From CAZFLM01 sp964519955 (GTDB taxonomy: Bacteria; Armatimonadota; Chthonomonadetes; Chthonomonadales; CAJBBX01), in the NCBI GenBank assembly GCA_964519955.1, contig CAZFLM010000020.1, positions 25,787 through 89,786 on the forward strand: DNA of 64,000 nucleotides. The letters are read 5' to 3'. The notes under the pieces were generated by a model. The model was not told the DNA's origin and made no database searches. It saw only the letters and a list, made by a program, of their open reading frames with translations. Of this stretch, positions 1-8,056 are shown piece after piece (within the stretch, counting starts at the first letter, position 1; each line of letters begins with the position of its first letter). A program made the translations under genes and the position numbers.

Positions 1-895
1 GCTTGTCGGCGCGGAACCAGGTGAGCTGCCGGCGAGCAAAGCGCCGTGTGTTGCGTACGATCTCGGCCAGAGCGTGTTCGAGCGTGGTGTGCCCCTGGAG
101 ATGCTCGACAAGCTCCTTGTAGCCGAGACTGAGCATCGGTCGGGCCGTCGGCGATACCCCCGCCGCCAGGAGGCCGCGTACCTCGTCGAGGAAGCCTGCC
201 GCGAACATCGCGTGCACCCGCTCCTCGATCCTCCGGTCCATCTCGTCGCGGGGCAGACCAACCCCGAAACGCAAAGCCGACAACGCGCGACGCGATGCCG
301 CGTCGCGCGCCTGCAGCACCGATATGGGTTCCCCCGTGCTCAATACGACTTCCAGCGCACGGATGATGCGGACCCGATCGTTGGGATGGATGCGCGCCGC
401 GGCATCTGGGTCCAGCGCACTGAGTCGATCGTGCAGCGCCGGCGTGCCGGCGTCGTCAGCCTCCGCTTCCAGTCCGGCCCGGATCTCGGGGTCGGCCCCC
501 GTCCGAGTCAGGCCGAAGTCGTCCAGCAGCACGCGGACGTACAACCCGGTCCCGCCCACCAGCACGACGCGCCGGCCCCTGCCGCGGATGTCCGCTATCG
601 CGCGCTGCGCCAGTTCCTTGAAGCGGGCGGCGTTGAAGTCCTCGCCCGCGTCGGCGACGTCGACCAGATGGAATGGAACGCGCGCACGCTCGGCCGCCGT
701 GGGCTTGGCGGCGCCGATGTCGAATCCGCGGTAGACCGCCACGGAATCCGCGCTGACGATCTCGCCACCGATACGCTCGGCGATCTCGATGCCGAGCGCC
801 GTCTTGCCGGACGCGGTCGGCCCCACGATGGCCCAGATGGGCGCATCCTTGGGGCCGTCGGCTTCGGCCCGTAGTATATCACAATCGTGTATCAC
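1..895 (-). CDS. miaA: tRNA dimethylallyltransferase MiaA, C-terminus cut by window edge
   Basis: MiaA transfers a dimethylallyl group from DMAPP to N6 of A37 in tRNAs that read codons starting with U. About 298 residues are visible before the left edge ends the gene. The P-loop GPTASGKT is at residues 25-32 and is followed by a DSVAVYRGFDIGAAKP segment, the family's substrate-binding signature. GYKEL is near residue 258 and RQLTWFRAD lies in the last dozen visible residues, so only a few C-terminal residues are missing. The first usable in-frame start is GTG at 895, which adds about 20 residues before the first beta strand. However, a good -35/-10 pair overlaps this codon (see the promoter entry), so a GTG at 826 or an unusual start is possible. 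The GH127 gene lies 34 bp upstream on the same strand. The identity is certain and the start is not. Confidence 0.96.
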   Translation of the reverse strand, partial: MIHDCDILRAEADGPKDAPIWAIVGPTASGKTALGIEIAERIGGEIVSADSVAVYRGFDIGAAKPTAAERARVPFHLVDVADAGEDFNAARFKELAQRAIADIRGRGRRVVLVGGTGLYVRVLLDDFGLTRTGADPEIRAGLEAEADDAGTPALHDRLSALDPDAAARIHPNDRVRIIRALEVVLSTGEPISVLQARDAASRRALSALRFGVGLPRDEMDRRIEERVHAMFAAGFLDEVRGLLAAGVSPTARPMLSLGYKELVEHLQGHTTLEHALAEIVRNTRRFARRQLTWFRADK

Positions 896-901
896 CGGCA
901 A
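873..901 (-). promoter_or_regulatory. sigma70-like promoter at the 5' end of miaA
   Basis: On the reverse strand TTGCCG (901-896) and TATACT (878-873) are separated by 17 bp. This is close to the bacterial housekeeping consensus in an otherwise very GC-rich region. It would start transcription near 866, downstream of the GTG proposed as the miaA start. Either miaA is translated from a later codon or this promoter is not the one used. Confidence 0.45.
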
Positions 902-929
902 CTCGGGGCCAGCGCGTGCGTCTCGCGCC

Positions 930-3335
930 TCAGTCGGTCTCGTCGGCCTCGACGACCTGCCACTCGTGCACGCCGGCCGCCCAGCCGTCCTGGAGCTTCA
1001 TCACCAGGCGCAGCGCCGTCGTGCGCACCGTGTCGAACTTCACCTCGCACCAGCCGTCCTTCTGGATCGCGTAGGCGCTGGGCTTGGCGACCGGCTTCCA
1101 CTCCGTGCCGTCGAGGTACTCGATGCGCCACGAGGCCGGTAGGCGGCACTCGCCGCGGCCGGTGTCGTCGAACCAGTACACACGCGCGCCCGCCACGGCG
1201 ATGGGCTGAGCCCACGTGTACTGCGCCCACTCCTCGGTGCCCTTGTGCGGCCACCAGTGGCACAGTGCGGCGGGCTGCTCGCCGGACCGCTTCGGCTCGA
1301 TGCCGTCGTTGATGCCGGACGGCTGCGAGTTGCCGGAGACGAACGAGAGCGATACCTTCGCCTGCACCTCCGGCCCGCCAATAGGCGGCATCGGCGGCAC
1401 CACGGGGAACCAGACCCGCATGTCGCCCGCCGCGCGGTTGTCCCACGAGTAGTACGGGACCGCCTTCACCGGCACCTCGCGCGGCTGCACGTTCGCCCGG
1501 TACAGCTTGCCCTCCCAGCCCTCCGGATCGGCCACATGCCCGCTGCCGGCCAGCGTGACGATGCCGCCGAGGAGATCCTGCGTGAACACGGACTTGAACT
1601 CGGTCCCTGCCACGATCGCGACGGTGTGCAGCGGCGCCGCGTTGTCCACGCCCTCGAAGCAGTAGACGATGGGGCCGCGGCGAAGCGCCACGGCGCCCGC
1701 ATCGGCCGGGACCTTCGGATTCGCGCTGACCCGGTCGATCGTCATCGGCAGGTGCAGGTCGATGACGTCCTTCTCCGACCACGTCCGCTCCAGCACGATG
1801 TACCCGTTGTCGAGGTCCTTCACCGGCACCTTCTGGCCATGCACCTCGACCCACGCGCCCTGGCACCAGCCAGGCACGCGCAGGCGAATCTGGAAGCGCG
1901 CCGGCTCCGAGACCTGCGGCGTGAGCTGGACCTCGCCTTCCCACGGGTAGTTCGTCTTCACGTTCAGCACGACTGGCTTGCCCGCGACGTCGACCGTGGC
2001 GCTGCCCTGGATGTAGAGGTTCACCCAGACCGCGTTGTCCGAGACAGCGTACGCATAGTTGCCGAGCGCCGCCAGCGTGCGCGCCACGTTCGGCGGGCAG
2101 CACGCGCAGCCGAACCAGTCGGAGCGGTGGTGGTTGCCGCGGCTCTCCAGCGGGTTGACGTAGAAGAACCGCTTGCCGTCCAGCGAGACGCCGCTCAGGA
2201 TGCCGTTGTAGAGCGCGGTCTCCACGGCGTCGGCGTACCGCGAATCGGCGTAGAGGAGGTTCAGCCGATGCGCCCACATGGCGATGGCGACGGACGCGCA
2301 CGTCTCCTGGTAGGCGGTCAGGTTCGGCAGGTCGTAGTCCTCGGTGAAGCCCTCGTTGTGCGCCGAGGGGCCGATGCCGCCGGTGACGTAGGTGTTGCGC
2401 TCCGAGGTGTTGCGCCACACCCGGTCGATCATCTTGCGCAGACCCTCGTCGCCCGTCTCCGCCATCACGTCGGTGACGCCGGAGAACAGGTAGGCCGCGC
2501 GGACCGCGTGCCCGACGATGCGCTTGTGGTCGCGGATCGGCACGTTGTCCTGCCAGTAGGCGCCGTCGTACCGATCTAGAGGCGTGTTGTGCTCCGTGGC
2601 AAAGAAGTGGCTGCCGCGGCTCTCCACGAAGAACCGGGCCAGGTCGAAGTAGCGCTTCTCGCCGGTCGCCCGCCACAGCTTGATCAGCGCCAGCTCGGCC
2701 TCCGGGTGCCCGGGGTAGCCCATGCGCTGGCCGGGGCCGGAGCCGAACACCTTGCACATGTAGTCGGCGTACTTCTGAGCCACCGTCAGCAGGTTGCGCT
2801 TGCCAGTCGCCTGGTAGTGCGCCACCGCCGCCTCGAAGAGGTGCCCCGCGCAGTAGATCTCGTGGTTGTCGCGCAGGTTCGTGTAGCGGCGGTCGGGCTC
2901 GTTCACCTGGTAGTAGGTGTTCAGGTACCCGTCCTTCATCTGCGCCGCCGCCATCTTCGCAATCAGCTCGTCCAGCCGGCTCTCCAGCGCGGGATCGGGA
3001 TCCGTGGCCAGCGAGTACGACGCGGCCTCCATCGCCTTGTACAGGTCGGAGTCCATGAACACCGGGCCCTGATAGCCGGTGCGCGCGCCATTGGTAGCCA
3101 GGTCGAAGTTGCCCACGGTGCCGGTCTTCACCAGCATGTCCAGGCTGTGCGGGATGGAGACCTTGCGGTTGGTCTCGCGGCGCGGCGCCCAGAAGGCGTC
3201 GGCGATCTTCACCTTGGTGAACGGAACTTCGCGGAGCTTCACGAACACTCTCCCTGGTTTCTGGGCCGACGCGCCGGTCACGGCGAGCAGGAGAACGCAA
3301 ACAGGCAGCACGCGGCGCTGGATGAGCTGGATCAT
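930..3335 (-). CDS. secreted GH127-family (DUF1680) beta-L-arabinofuranosidase-like protein
   Basis: This is a glycoside hydrolase of the GH127/DUF1680 type, whose characterised members release beta-L-arabinofuranose with a cysteine nucleophile held by zinc. The 801-residue protein begins with a signal peptide (MIQLIQRRVL followed by a hydrophobic run, likely cut after GASA at residue 24). The (alpha/alpha)6 barrel spans roughly 35-430. E344 and C346 (motif YQETCA) and C412-C413 (motif ACCPPN) match the zinc ligands and nucleophile of the family, and E328 sits where the acid/base is expected. A beta-sandwich follows, and the last 140 residues look like an F5/8-type C (discoidin) carbohydrate-binding module. 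The ATG at 3335 is chosen because it begins the signal peptide. It ends just before miaA and follows a Tat-exported isomerase-like gene on the same strand. Substrate specificity is inferred only from the family. Confidence 0.9.
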   Translation of the reverse strand: MIQLIQRRVLPVCVLLLAVTGASAQKPGRVFVKLREVPFTKVKIADAFWAPRRETNRKVSIPHSLDMLVKTGTVGNFDLATNGARTGYQGPVFMDSDLYKAMEAASYSLATDPDPALESRLDELIAKMAAAQMKDGYLNTYYQVNEPDRRYTNLRDNHEIYCAGHLFEAAVAHYQATGKRNLLTVAQKYADYMCKVFGSGPGQRMGYPGHPEAELALIKLWRATGEKRYFDLARFFVESRGSHFFATEHNTPLDRYDGAYWQDNVPIRDHKRIVGHAVRAAYLFSGVTDVMAETGDEGLRKMIDRVWRNTSERNTYVTGGIGPSAHNEGFTEDYDLPNLTAYQETCASVAIAMWAHRLNLLYADSRYADAVETALYNGILSGVSLDGKRFFYVNPLESRGNHHRSDWFGCACCPPNVARTLAALGNYAYAVSDNAVWVNLYIQGSATVDVAGKPVVLNVKTNYPWEGEVQLTPQVSEPARFQIRLRVPGWCQGAWVEVHGQKVPVKDLDNGYIVLERTWSEKDVIDLHLPMTIDRVSANPKVPADAGAVALRRGPIVYCFEGVDNAAPLHTVAIVAGTEFKSVFTQDLLGGIVTLAGSGHVADPEGWEGKLYRANVQPREVPVKAVPYYSWDNRAAGDMRVWFPVVPPMPPIGGPEVQAKVSLSFVSGNSQPSGINDGIEPKRSGEQPAALCHWWPHKGTEEWAQYTWAQPIAVAGARVYWFDDTGRGECRLPASWRIEYLDGTEWKPVAKPSAYAIQKDGWCEVKFDTVRTTALRLVMKLQDGWAAGVHEWQVVEADETD

Positions 3336-3419
3336 GGTTGGCGGTGTCCGATCCTGGGGACGGCATGGATGGAAGTGGGGTGGGGGCCGCGCCCAGGCGG
3401 GCGCCGGCCCCCACCCCAC

Positions 3420-4307
3420 CTAGAACTTGGCCTTCGCCCACTGGTCGCGCAGGAACACGACGGATTTGGGCAGCTCGACCTCGCGGTCGCCGTCGACGCC
3501 GCACTCGAGACTGCAGAAGTCCTGGTAGCCGATGTACTTCAGACCGGCGAAGCCGTTCGTGAAGTCGCGCGGGTCCTGGCCGGGCAGCGAGCGCTTGATG
3601 CAGGCGAGGTGCACGTGATGGAGGTACTTCCCGCCGCAGATGAAGGCGCCCATGTCGCTGGGCTCCTCGATGTACATGTGGTAGAAGTCGCCCATCAGGC
3701 ACACGCCGTCGCTCTTGCAGTCGCGGCAGATGGAGGCGCCGTCGGCAAGCTGGCGCAGGAAGTACGCCTCGCCGCGGTTCAGCGGCTCGAGGAGCAGGCG
3801 GGTGCCGCACTTGACGGCGAAGTCGCCGATCTCGGGCAGGCGGTCGAGCAGGATCTTGCGGATCTCCTGGTTCGTCAGCTTCGTCTGGCCGTTGAACGCC
3901 GGAACGTAGATGACGCCCGTCGACCCGACCTGCCCGGCCGACTCGATGACGCGCTTGAGCTGCTCCTCGGCCGGCTTTCGCTTCGACACATCGTCGGACA
4001 CGATGTCGCCGTTCAGCGAACCGTAGCAGATGGCGCTGATCTTCAGCTTGGTGTTCTTGACGGCGTCGGTGAAGTTCTTCTCGTTGCCGACGACGTTGCC
4101 CCCGAACTCGATGCCGTCGAAGCCCCACTTCTCCATCTTGCCGAGCTTCTCGGCCAGGTCCTTGCCGGGGATGATGCCTTCCTGGCTGGATATCTTGAGG
4201 ACGGCCTTGCCCTTTGGGGCCGGGGCTGCGCTCGCTCCGGAGCCCAGCGCCAGACTCGCCCCGGCGGCAGCCCCGCCGATCAGCATGGCCCGTCGATCCA
4301 TCTTCAT
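3420..4307 (-). CDS. Tat-exported sugar phosphate isomerase/epimerase-like TIM-barrel protein
   Basis: This 295-residue protein belongs to the xylose-isomerase-like (AP endonuclease 2) TIM-barrel superfamily, whose members isomerise, epimerise or dehydrate sugars using a divalent metal. The start at ATG 4307 has GGAG six to nine bases upstream and gives a twin-arginine signal (MDRRAMLIGG then an alanine-rich stretch, ending near ASAA). The mature part carries metal-ligand-type motifs: LLLEPLNRGE near the middle, MGDFYHMYIEE and HHVHLA later. The order of Glu, Asp, His and Glu fits the superfamily. It sits between the GH127 gene and a Tat-exported Gfo/Idh/MocA oxidoreductase on the same strand. 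The context suggests modification of a released or oxidised sugar outside the cytoplasm. The exact reaction cannot be read from the sequence. Confidence 0.82.
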   Translation of the reverse strand: MKMDRRAMLIGGAAAGASLALGSGASAAPAPKGKAVLKISSQEGIIPGKDLAEKLGKMEKWGFDGIEFGGNVVGNEKNFTDAVKNTKLKISAICYGSLNGDIVSDDVSKRKPAEEQLKRVIESAGQVGSTGVIYVPAFNGQTKLTNQEIRKILLDRLPEIGDFAVKCGTRLLLEPLNRGEAYFLRQLADGASICRDCKSDGVCLMGDFYHMYIEEPSDMGAFICGGKYLHHVHLACIKRSLPGQDPRDFTNGFAGLKYIGYQDFCSLECGVDGDREVELPKSVVFLRDQWAKAKF

Positions 4308-4433
4308 CGTGCTTCTCCTCTGTCCGGTGCCCCGCACCCGGGGCCTCACAACCCTATGACGCAGCGGACGTCTCTTCCGCTCCCGCCCGCGAGGGCGGAT
4401 CGCCTTAGCCTGCTTCGTGGATGAGTTGCACTG

Positions 4434-4457
4434 GGCGGGCAGGGACGCCCGCCCCAC
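4434..4457. repeat. palindromic repeat, GGCGGGCAGGGACGCCCGCC type, copy 1
   Basis: A 24-bp element in the 273-bp gap between two - strand genes. The reverse complement recurs at 37725-37749 and, with a one-base deletion, at 48310-48333. GGCGGGC and GCCCGCC arms flank a short centre, so it can form a stable hairpin. Confidence 0.7.
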
Positions 4458-4580
4458 CTCAGCGTTCGTGCATGATCCGGGTCGGGACCGACGCCGCGAG
4501 GGCCGGGCCTCCGACGAGCCGTGCTCTAGGCGACTCGGCGGGAGCCCGGCCCTCCGCATGCGTATCCGACCGACCGGCGA

Positions 4581-5882
4581 CTAGATGAGCTGCGTCTGGC
4601 CCGGCACGGCCGGCTTCTTGACCTCGATGGCGGCCTTCGGGTCGCTCAGGTTGGGCATCAGGTTCTCCTGCGAGTTCAGAGCCTGATCCCAGGTCACTTC
4701 CTGGCCGGTGTAGCAGGCTAGGCGGCCCATGATCGCCGTCAGCGTGCTCTCGGCGACCTGCTTGGCCTCGTTGATCTGCTTGCCGCTGCGAATGGCCGCG
4801 ATCAGGTCGGTGTGCTCCTGCTTGTACGGGTCCTCGCGCTTGCCGGCGAACTTATACGCGTTCTGGCCCCAGATCTCCCAGCCCGGATTGGCCACGCCCT
4901 TGGTACCCACGACGCGCTCCGACACGTTGCCGGGGCACCCGTCCCAATGGCGGCACATGCTCATCACGCGCACGCCGTTCGGGTACTCGAAGTCCACCGC
5001 GAAGTGGTCGAACGCCATCGGGAAGCGGACCGGGTCCATGCGCTGGCTGCGGCCGCCCATGGCGATACACTTCACCGGATGCGCCTGGAACACCCAGTTC
5101 GCCACGTCGATGTTGTGAACGTGTTGCTCGACGATGTTGTCGCCGCACAGCCAGGTGAACTGATACCAGTTGTGGATCATCCACTCCAGGTCGGTCTCGG
5201 TGGCGCCCCGCGGGTTGACGCCGTTGCCCACGCCGCCGCCGTTCCAGTAGACCTGGCCGCCTACGAGGTCGCCGATGGCGCCGTCATGGATGCGCTTGAC
5301 GGTCTCGACGTAGTTCGCCTCGTGGCGGCGCTGGGTGCCGGCCACGACGCAGAGCTTCTTCTGGTCCGCCATCGCGGCGGCTGCCAGCATCGTGCGGATG
5401 CCCGGCGCGTCCGTTCCGACCGGCTTCTCCATGAACACGTGCTTGCCAGCCTCGATCGCGGCCTTGAAGTGCGGAGGGCGGAAGCCGGGGTGCGTGGCCA
5501 GGATGACCATGTCGACGCCGCTCGCGAGGACGCCCTTGTAGGCATCGATCCCGCCGAAGACGCGCTCGTCGGTGACCTTGCAGTTGGCAGCCTTGGCGCC
5601 GGCCAGATCGGCCTTGAAGTTCGCCGCGCGGTCCTTGAAGAAGTCGCCGAGTGCCCAGATCTGCACTCCGGCCGAAGACTCGATGCAGTTGATCGTGGCG
5701 CCGCGGCCGCGCCCGCCGGTGCCGATGACGCCGACCTTGAGGGTGTCGGAGCCCTGGGCATAGGCGTAGTTGCCGCTGGCGTAGAGGGCGGCCGTCGCCG
5801 CACCGGCGGCCGACATCTTGAGGAAGTTGCGGCGCGACATCTCGGCGGCCGGGGACTGCGGCTTGCTGGTCTCTTCCATCAT
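4581..5882 (-). CDS. Tat-exported Gfo/Idh/MocA family oxidoreductase
   Basis: This is a 433-residue NAD(P)-dependent oxidoreductase of the glucose-fructose oxidoreductase / inositol dehydrogenase / MocA family. A twin-arginine motif SRRNFLK at residues 16-22 precedes a hydrophobic alanine-rich segment ending near AYAQG. Such enzymes are exported folded with cofactor bound. The Rossmann fold begins LKVGVIGTGGRGRG (48-61) and the family signature MEKPVGTD is at 151-158. The C-terminal half has the usual alpha/beta substrate domain, with NIVEQHVHNIDVANW as the likely catalytic His region. ATG 5882 has AGGAG upstream (CAGGAGAGTAG before it). It lies upstream of the Tat-exported isomerase-like gene on the same strand, so the pair may oxidise and then rearrange a sugar in the periplasm. 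The substrate is unknown. Confidence 0.92.
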   Translation of the reverse strand: MMEETSKPQSPAAEMSRRNFLKMSAAGAATAALYASGNYAYAQGSDTLKVGVIGTGGRGRGATINCIESSAGVQIWALGDFFKDRAANFKADLAGAKAANCKVTDERVFGGIDAYKGVLASGVDMVILATHPGFRPPHFKAAIEAGKHVFMEKPVGTDAPGIRTMLAAAAMADQKKLCVVAGTQRRHEANYVETVKRIHDGAIGDLVGGQVYWNGGGVGNGVNPRGATETDLEWMIHNWYQFTWLCGDNIVEQHVHNIDVANWVFQAHPVKCIAMGGRSQRMDPVRFPMAFDHFAVDFEYPNGVRVMSMCRHWDGCPGNVSERVVGTKGVANPGWEIWGQNAYKFAGKREDPYKQEHTDLIAAIRSGKQINEAKQVAESTLTAIMGRLACYTGQEVTWDQALNSQENLMPNLSDPKAAIEVKKPAVPGQTQLI

Positions 5883-5963
5883 CTACTCTCCTGTGGTGTG
5901 CCCCATTGGACACGGAGTGCTATTGCAGAACGGGCCGCCGTCCGGGCCGGTCTCTGCCAAACA

Positions 5964-5988
5964 GCCCACCGGGGGTTGCCCGATGGGC
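5964..5988 (-). terminator. terminator-like hairpin after the FGE-fold gene
   Basis: GCCCACCGGG and CCCGATGGGC form a 10-bp stem with one mismatch around a 5-base loop. On the - strand it is followed by TGTTTGGC. It lies between the FGE-fold gene (ending 6007) and the oxidoreductase start at 5882, so it may separate or attenuate their transcription. The T-run is short, so the call is tentative. Confidence 0.4.
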
Positions 5989-6006
5989 CGTGTTTGGGTT
6001 GGTTTG

Positions 6007-6915
6007 CTAGGGCTCGCAGACGATGCGGAAGCCGCAGAACGGGCCGTCCGAGTACCACCACTTGCTCTTGGGGAACTGCGGGTCGCCCATCTGCCAGTCC
6101 GGCGTGTACGGCGCGCGGGAGGCCCAGCTCACCGTCGCCGCCTTGTCCTGGAACGTCCCGCCGCGCAGCACAGCGCTTCCGTCCGCGGCGGTGCAGTACT
6201 CGCCGACGTTGCCGAGCATGTCGTACAGCCCCCACGCGTTCGGCAGCTTCTTGCCGGCCGCCTGCGTCTTGCCGCCCGCGTTCTCGGCCGTCCAAGCCAT
6301 CTTGTCCATCTGGGCGGCCGCTAGCGGCTTCGCGGCGGGCTTCTGGCCGGCCAGCGCGGCATAGGCCCACTCGTCCTCGGTCGGCAGGCGGAACTTCTTA
6401 CCCGTTACCTTGGACAGCCACTGACAGAAGTTGGTGGCGCCCTGGCTGCTCACACTGATGGTCGGAAAACCAACGTGGCCGTAGCCGCGGTCGGGCGGAA
6501 TGTAGGAGTGGCTCGGCTTGGCGATCGCGTCTGTGCCGGCCGGAGGCGTCTCCTTGTTCGTGGTCCAGGTATCGTACGCCTCCCACAGCAGTTCGGTCTT
6601 GCCGATCAGCAGCGACTTGACCTTGACGGTGCGCTTGCCGCCCGGAGCCGCGGCGTCCGGGAGCGTGATGGAGCCCGCGGGGATCTTCACCAGGTCCAGT
6701 GTGACGGTCGTGCCCGGGATCTTCACCGCGACGGCGGCGGGCTTGGCCGTGGCCGCCGCGGCCGGCTTGGCGCCCGGCTTGGCGCCCGGCTTCTGCGCCA
6801 GGGCCGGCGCATGCGATACAATGATGCCGGCTGAGATGAGGGTGGTGAGACGCACGGCGCTGGCGATGGTCGACGGCCTGAACGTGCGCGGGGAGAGAAC
6901 GATGCGGTCACTCAT
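6007..6915 (-). CDS. secreted FGE/SUMF1-fold protein lacking the catalytic cysteine pair
   Basis: This 302-residue protein has the formylglycine-generating-enzyme (SUMF1, C-type-lectin-like) fold. A signal peptide ends near APALAQ (residue 41) and is followed by a Lys/Pro/Ala linker (QKPGAKPGAKPAAAATAKP). The domain signatures are FCQWLSKVTGKKFRLPTEDEW-like sequence (163-183), GLYDMLGNVGEY (229-240), VLRGGTF (249-255) and a terminal GFRIV. True formylglycine-generating enzymes have two cysteines just after the RGGSF block. Here that stretch (251-267) has none, so sulfatase activation is unlikely. It may instead bind ligand or serve as a structural component. No sulfatase gene is visible nearby. 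The start at 6915 overlaps the start of divergent apbE by 14 bp, and its ribosome site is weak. Confidence 0.85.
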   Translation of the reverse strand: MSDRIVLSPRTFRPSTIASAVRLTTLISAGIIVSHAPALAQKPGAKPGAKPAAAATAKPAAVAVKIPGTTVTLDLVKIPAGSITLPDAAAPGGKRTVKVKSLLIGKTELLWEAYDTWTTNKETPPAGTDAIAKPSHSYIPPDRGYGHVGFPTISVSSQGATNFCQWLSKVTGKKFRLPTEDEWAYAALAGQKPAAKPLAAAQMDKMAWTAENAGGKTQAAGKKLPNAWGLYDMLGNVGEYCTAADGSAVLRGGTFQDKAATVSWASRAPYTPDWQMGDPQFPKSKWWYSDGPFCGFRIVCEP

Positions 6916-7954
6916 TCGGGAGCTAGGCCTTCCATTGTCGGTGGTAACGGCGCTCGCGCTCGTGGCGACGCGTGCGGCAGCCGCGGGGCATGGAGGCCCA
7001 GGGGCGGCAGACCTGGCGCCGAAGCGGTTCCAGTATACTCAACTTCACATGGGGGTGCAAGCCCGGATCGTGCTCTACGCGCCGGACGAGAGCGCCGCCG
7101 AGAAGGCCTGCGCCGCCGCGTTCAAGCGCATTGCCGAACTCGACGACACGTTCAGCGACTACCGCCCCACCAGCGAGGCCATGCGTCTCTGCGACAAGGC
7201 CGGTGGTCTCCCCGTGCCCGCGAGTCCCGACCTCTACAAGGTGATCGAGTACTCCGTTGGCTTCTCCGGGAAGTGCGACGGCGCGTTCGACGTGACTGTC
7301 GGCCCCATCGTACGGCTGTGGCGCGAAGCCCGCAAGACGAAGGCGATGCCTGCGGCCGATGCCCTCGCCGCCGCCCGTGCCCTCGTCGGGTGGGACAAGG
7401 TGCGCCTCGATCCGGCCGCCCGCGCGGTGCAGTTGGCTGTTCCGGGCATGAAGCTCGACTTCGGGGGCATCGCGAAGGGCTACGCCGGGGACTGCGTGAT
7501 GGAGGTGCTGCGCCAGCACGGCATCCGGTCCGCCCTCATCGAGTTCGGAGGCGACATCGTGGCGAGCGGCCCGCCGCCGGGCAAGAAGGGGTGGACCGTG
7601 GAGATCGCCGCCGCGCGGGCGGAGGGGGGGCAGCAGATCACCATCGCCAACTGCGCTGTCTCGACGTCAGGCGATACCGAGCAGTACGTCGAGCTGGACG
7701 GCAAGCGCTACTCGCACATCGTGGACCCGCACACGGGCATGGGCCTGACGGACCGCATCGCGGTGACCATCGTTGGGCCGCGCGGCCTGGTGACCGAGGG
7801 GCTGTCGAAGGCCGTCAGCGTGCTGGGCGACAGAAAGGGGAGCGACCTGGTGCGCCAGTTCCCAGGCGTCAAGGCCTACATCCGCCACCTCGGCCCGCCC
7901 GGAACGAGCGCAGCGAAGACCGAACCGCAGACGAACGCGGAGGGACGCAGATAG
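6902..7954 (+). CDS. apbE: FAD:protein FMN transferase ApbE, exported
   Basis: ApbE attaches FMN covalently to Thr/Ser of exported flavoproteins such as Rnf/Nqr subunits, using FAD and Mg2+. The 350-residue product starts at ATG 6902 (GGGGAGAGAACG upstream) with a hydrophobic export signal (residues 9-28) and no lipobox cysteine. The family motifs are in order: FDVTVGPIVRLWR, KLDFGGIAKGYAGD, LIEFGGDIVASG, STSGDTEQYVE and YSHIVDPHTGMGLTD, the last two forming the FAD and Mg2+ site. It is transcribed divergently from the FGE-fold gene, with the two 5' ends overlapping. No obvious flavinylation target is encoded in the window. A longer open frame runs upstream to 6518, but it lies antisense to the FGE-fold gene and does not look like protein. 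Confidence 0.94.
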   Translation: MRSLIRELGLPLSVVTALALVATRAAAAGHGGPGAADLAPKRFQYTQLHMGVQARIVLYAPDESAAEKACAAAFKRIAELDDTFSDYRPTSEAMRLCDKAGGLPVPASPDLYKVIEYSVGFSGKCDGAFDVTVGPIVRLWREARKTKAMPAADALAAARALVGWDKVRLDPAARAVQLAVPGMKLDFGGIAKGYAGDCVMEVLRQHGIRSALIEFGGDIVASGPPPGKKGWTVEIAAARAEGGQQITIANCAVSTSGDTEQYVELDGKRYSHIVDPHTGMGLTDRIAVTIVGPRGLVTEGLSKAVSVLGDRKGSDLVRQFPGVKAYIRHLGPPGTSAAKTEPQTNAEGRR

Positions 7955-7969
7955 GGGTGAGGCGGTCCA

Positions 7970-8022
7970 TGCCCGGGTTGTGCTGGACGGGCACCCTTCG
8001 GCTGGCTCAGGGCAGGCTCAGG
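7970..8022. repeat. hairpin and CTTCGGCTGGCTCAGGGC-type repeat between convergent genes
   Basis: The 102-bp gap between the ends of apbE and glnD contains TGCCCG (7970-7975) pairing with CGGGCA (7988-7993). It is followed by an imperfect direct repeat of GGCTCAGG at about 8002-8022. It could end transcription from both sides. I see no gene in the gap. Confidence 0.35.
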
Positions 8023-8056
8023 CCCATCCCACCACGGCACTTCTGCACGACCCTGG

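Noticed and set aside
892..4128. A very long open frame on the - strand overlapping the GH127 gene
   Set aside because: The sequence is arginine- and alanine-rich with no recognisable motif. It is the out-of-frame shadow of a well-supported gene in GC-rich DNA.
6518..6901. N-terminal extension of apbE from an earlier ATG
   Set aside because: It would lie antisense to the FGE-fold gene and precede the signal peptide. The ATG at 6902 has a good ribosome site and begins the export signal.
6007..6915. Sulfatase-activating formylglycine-generating enzyme
   Set aside because: The two cysteines needed after the RGG block are absent and there is no sulfatase gene nearby.
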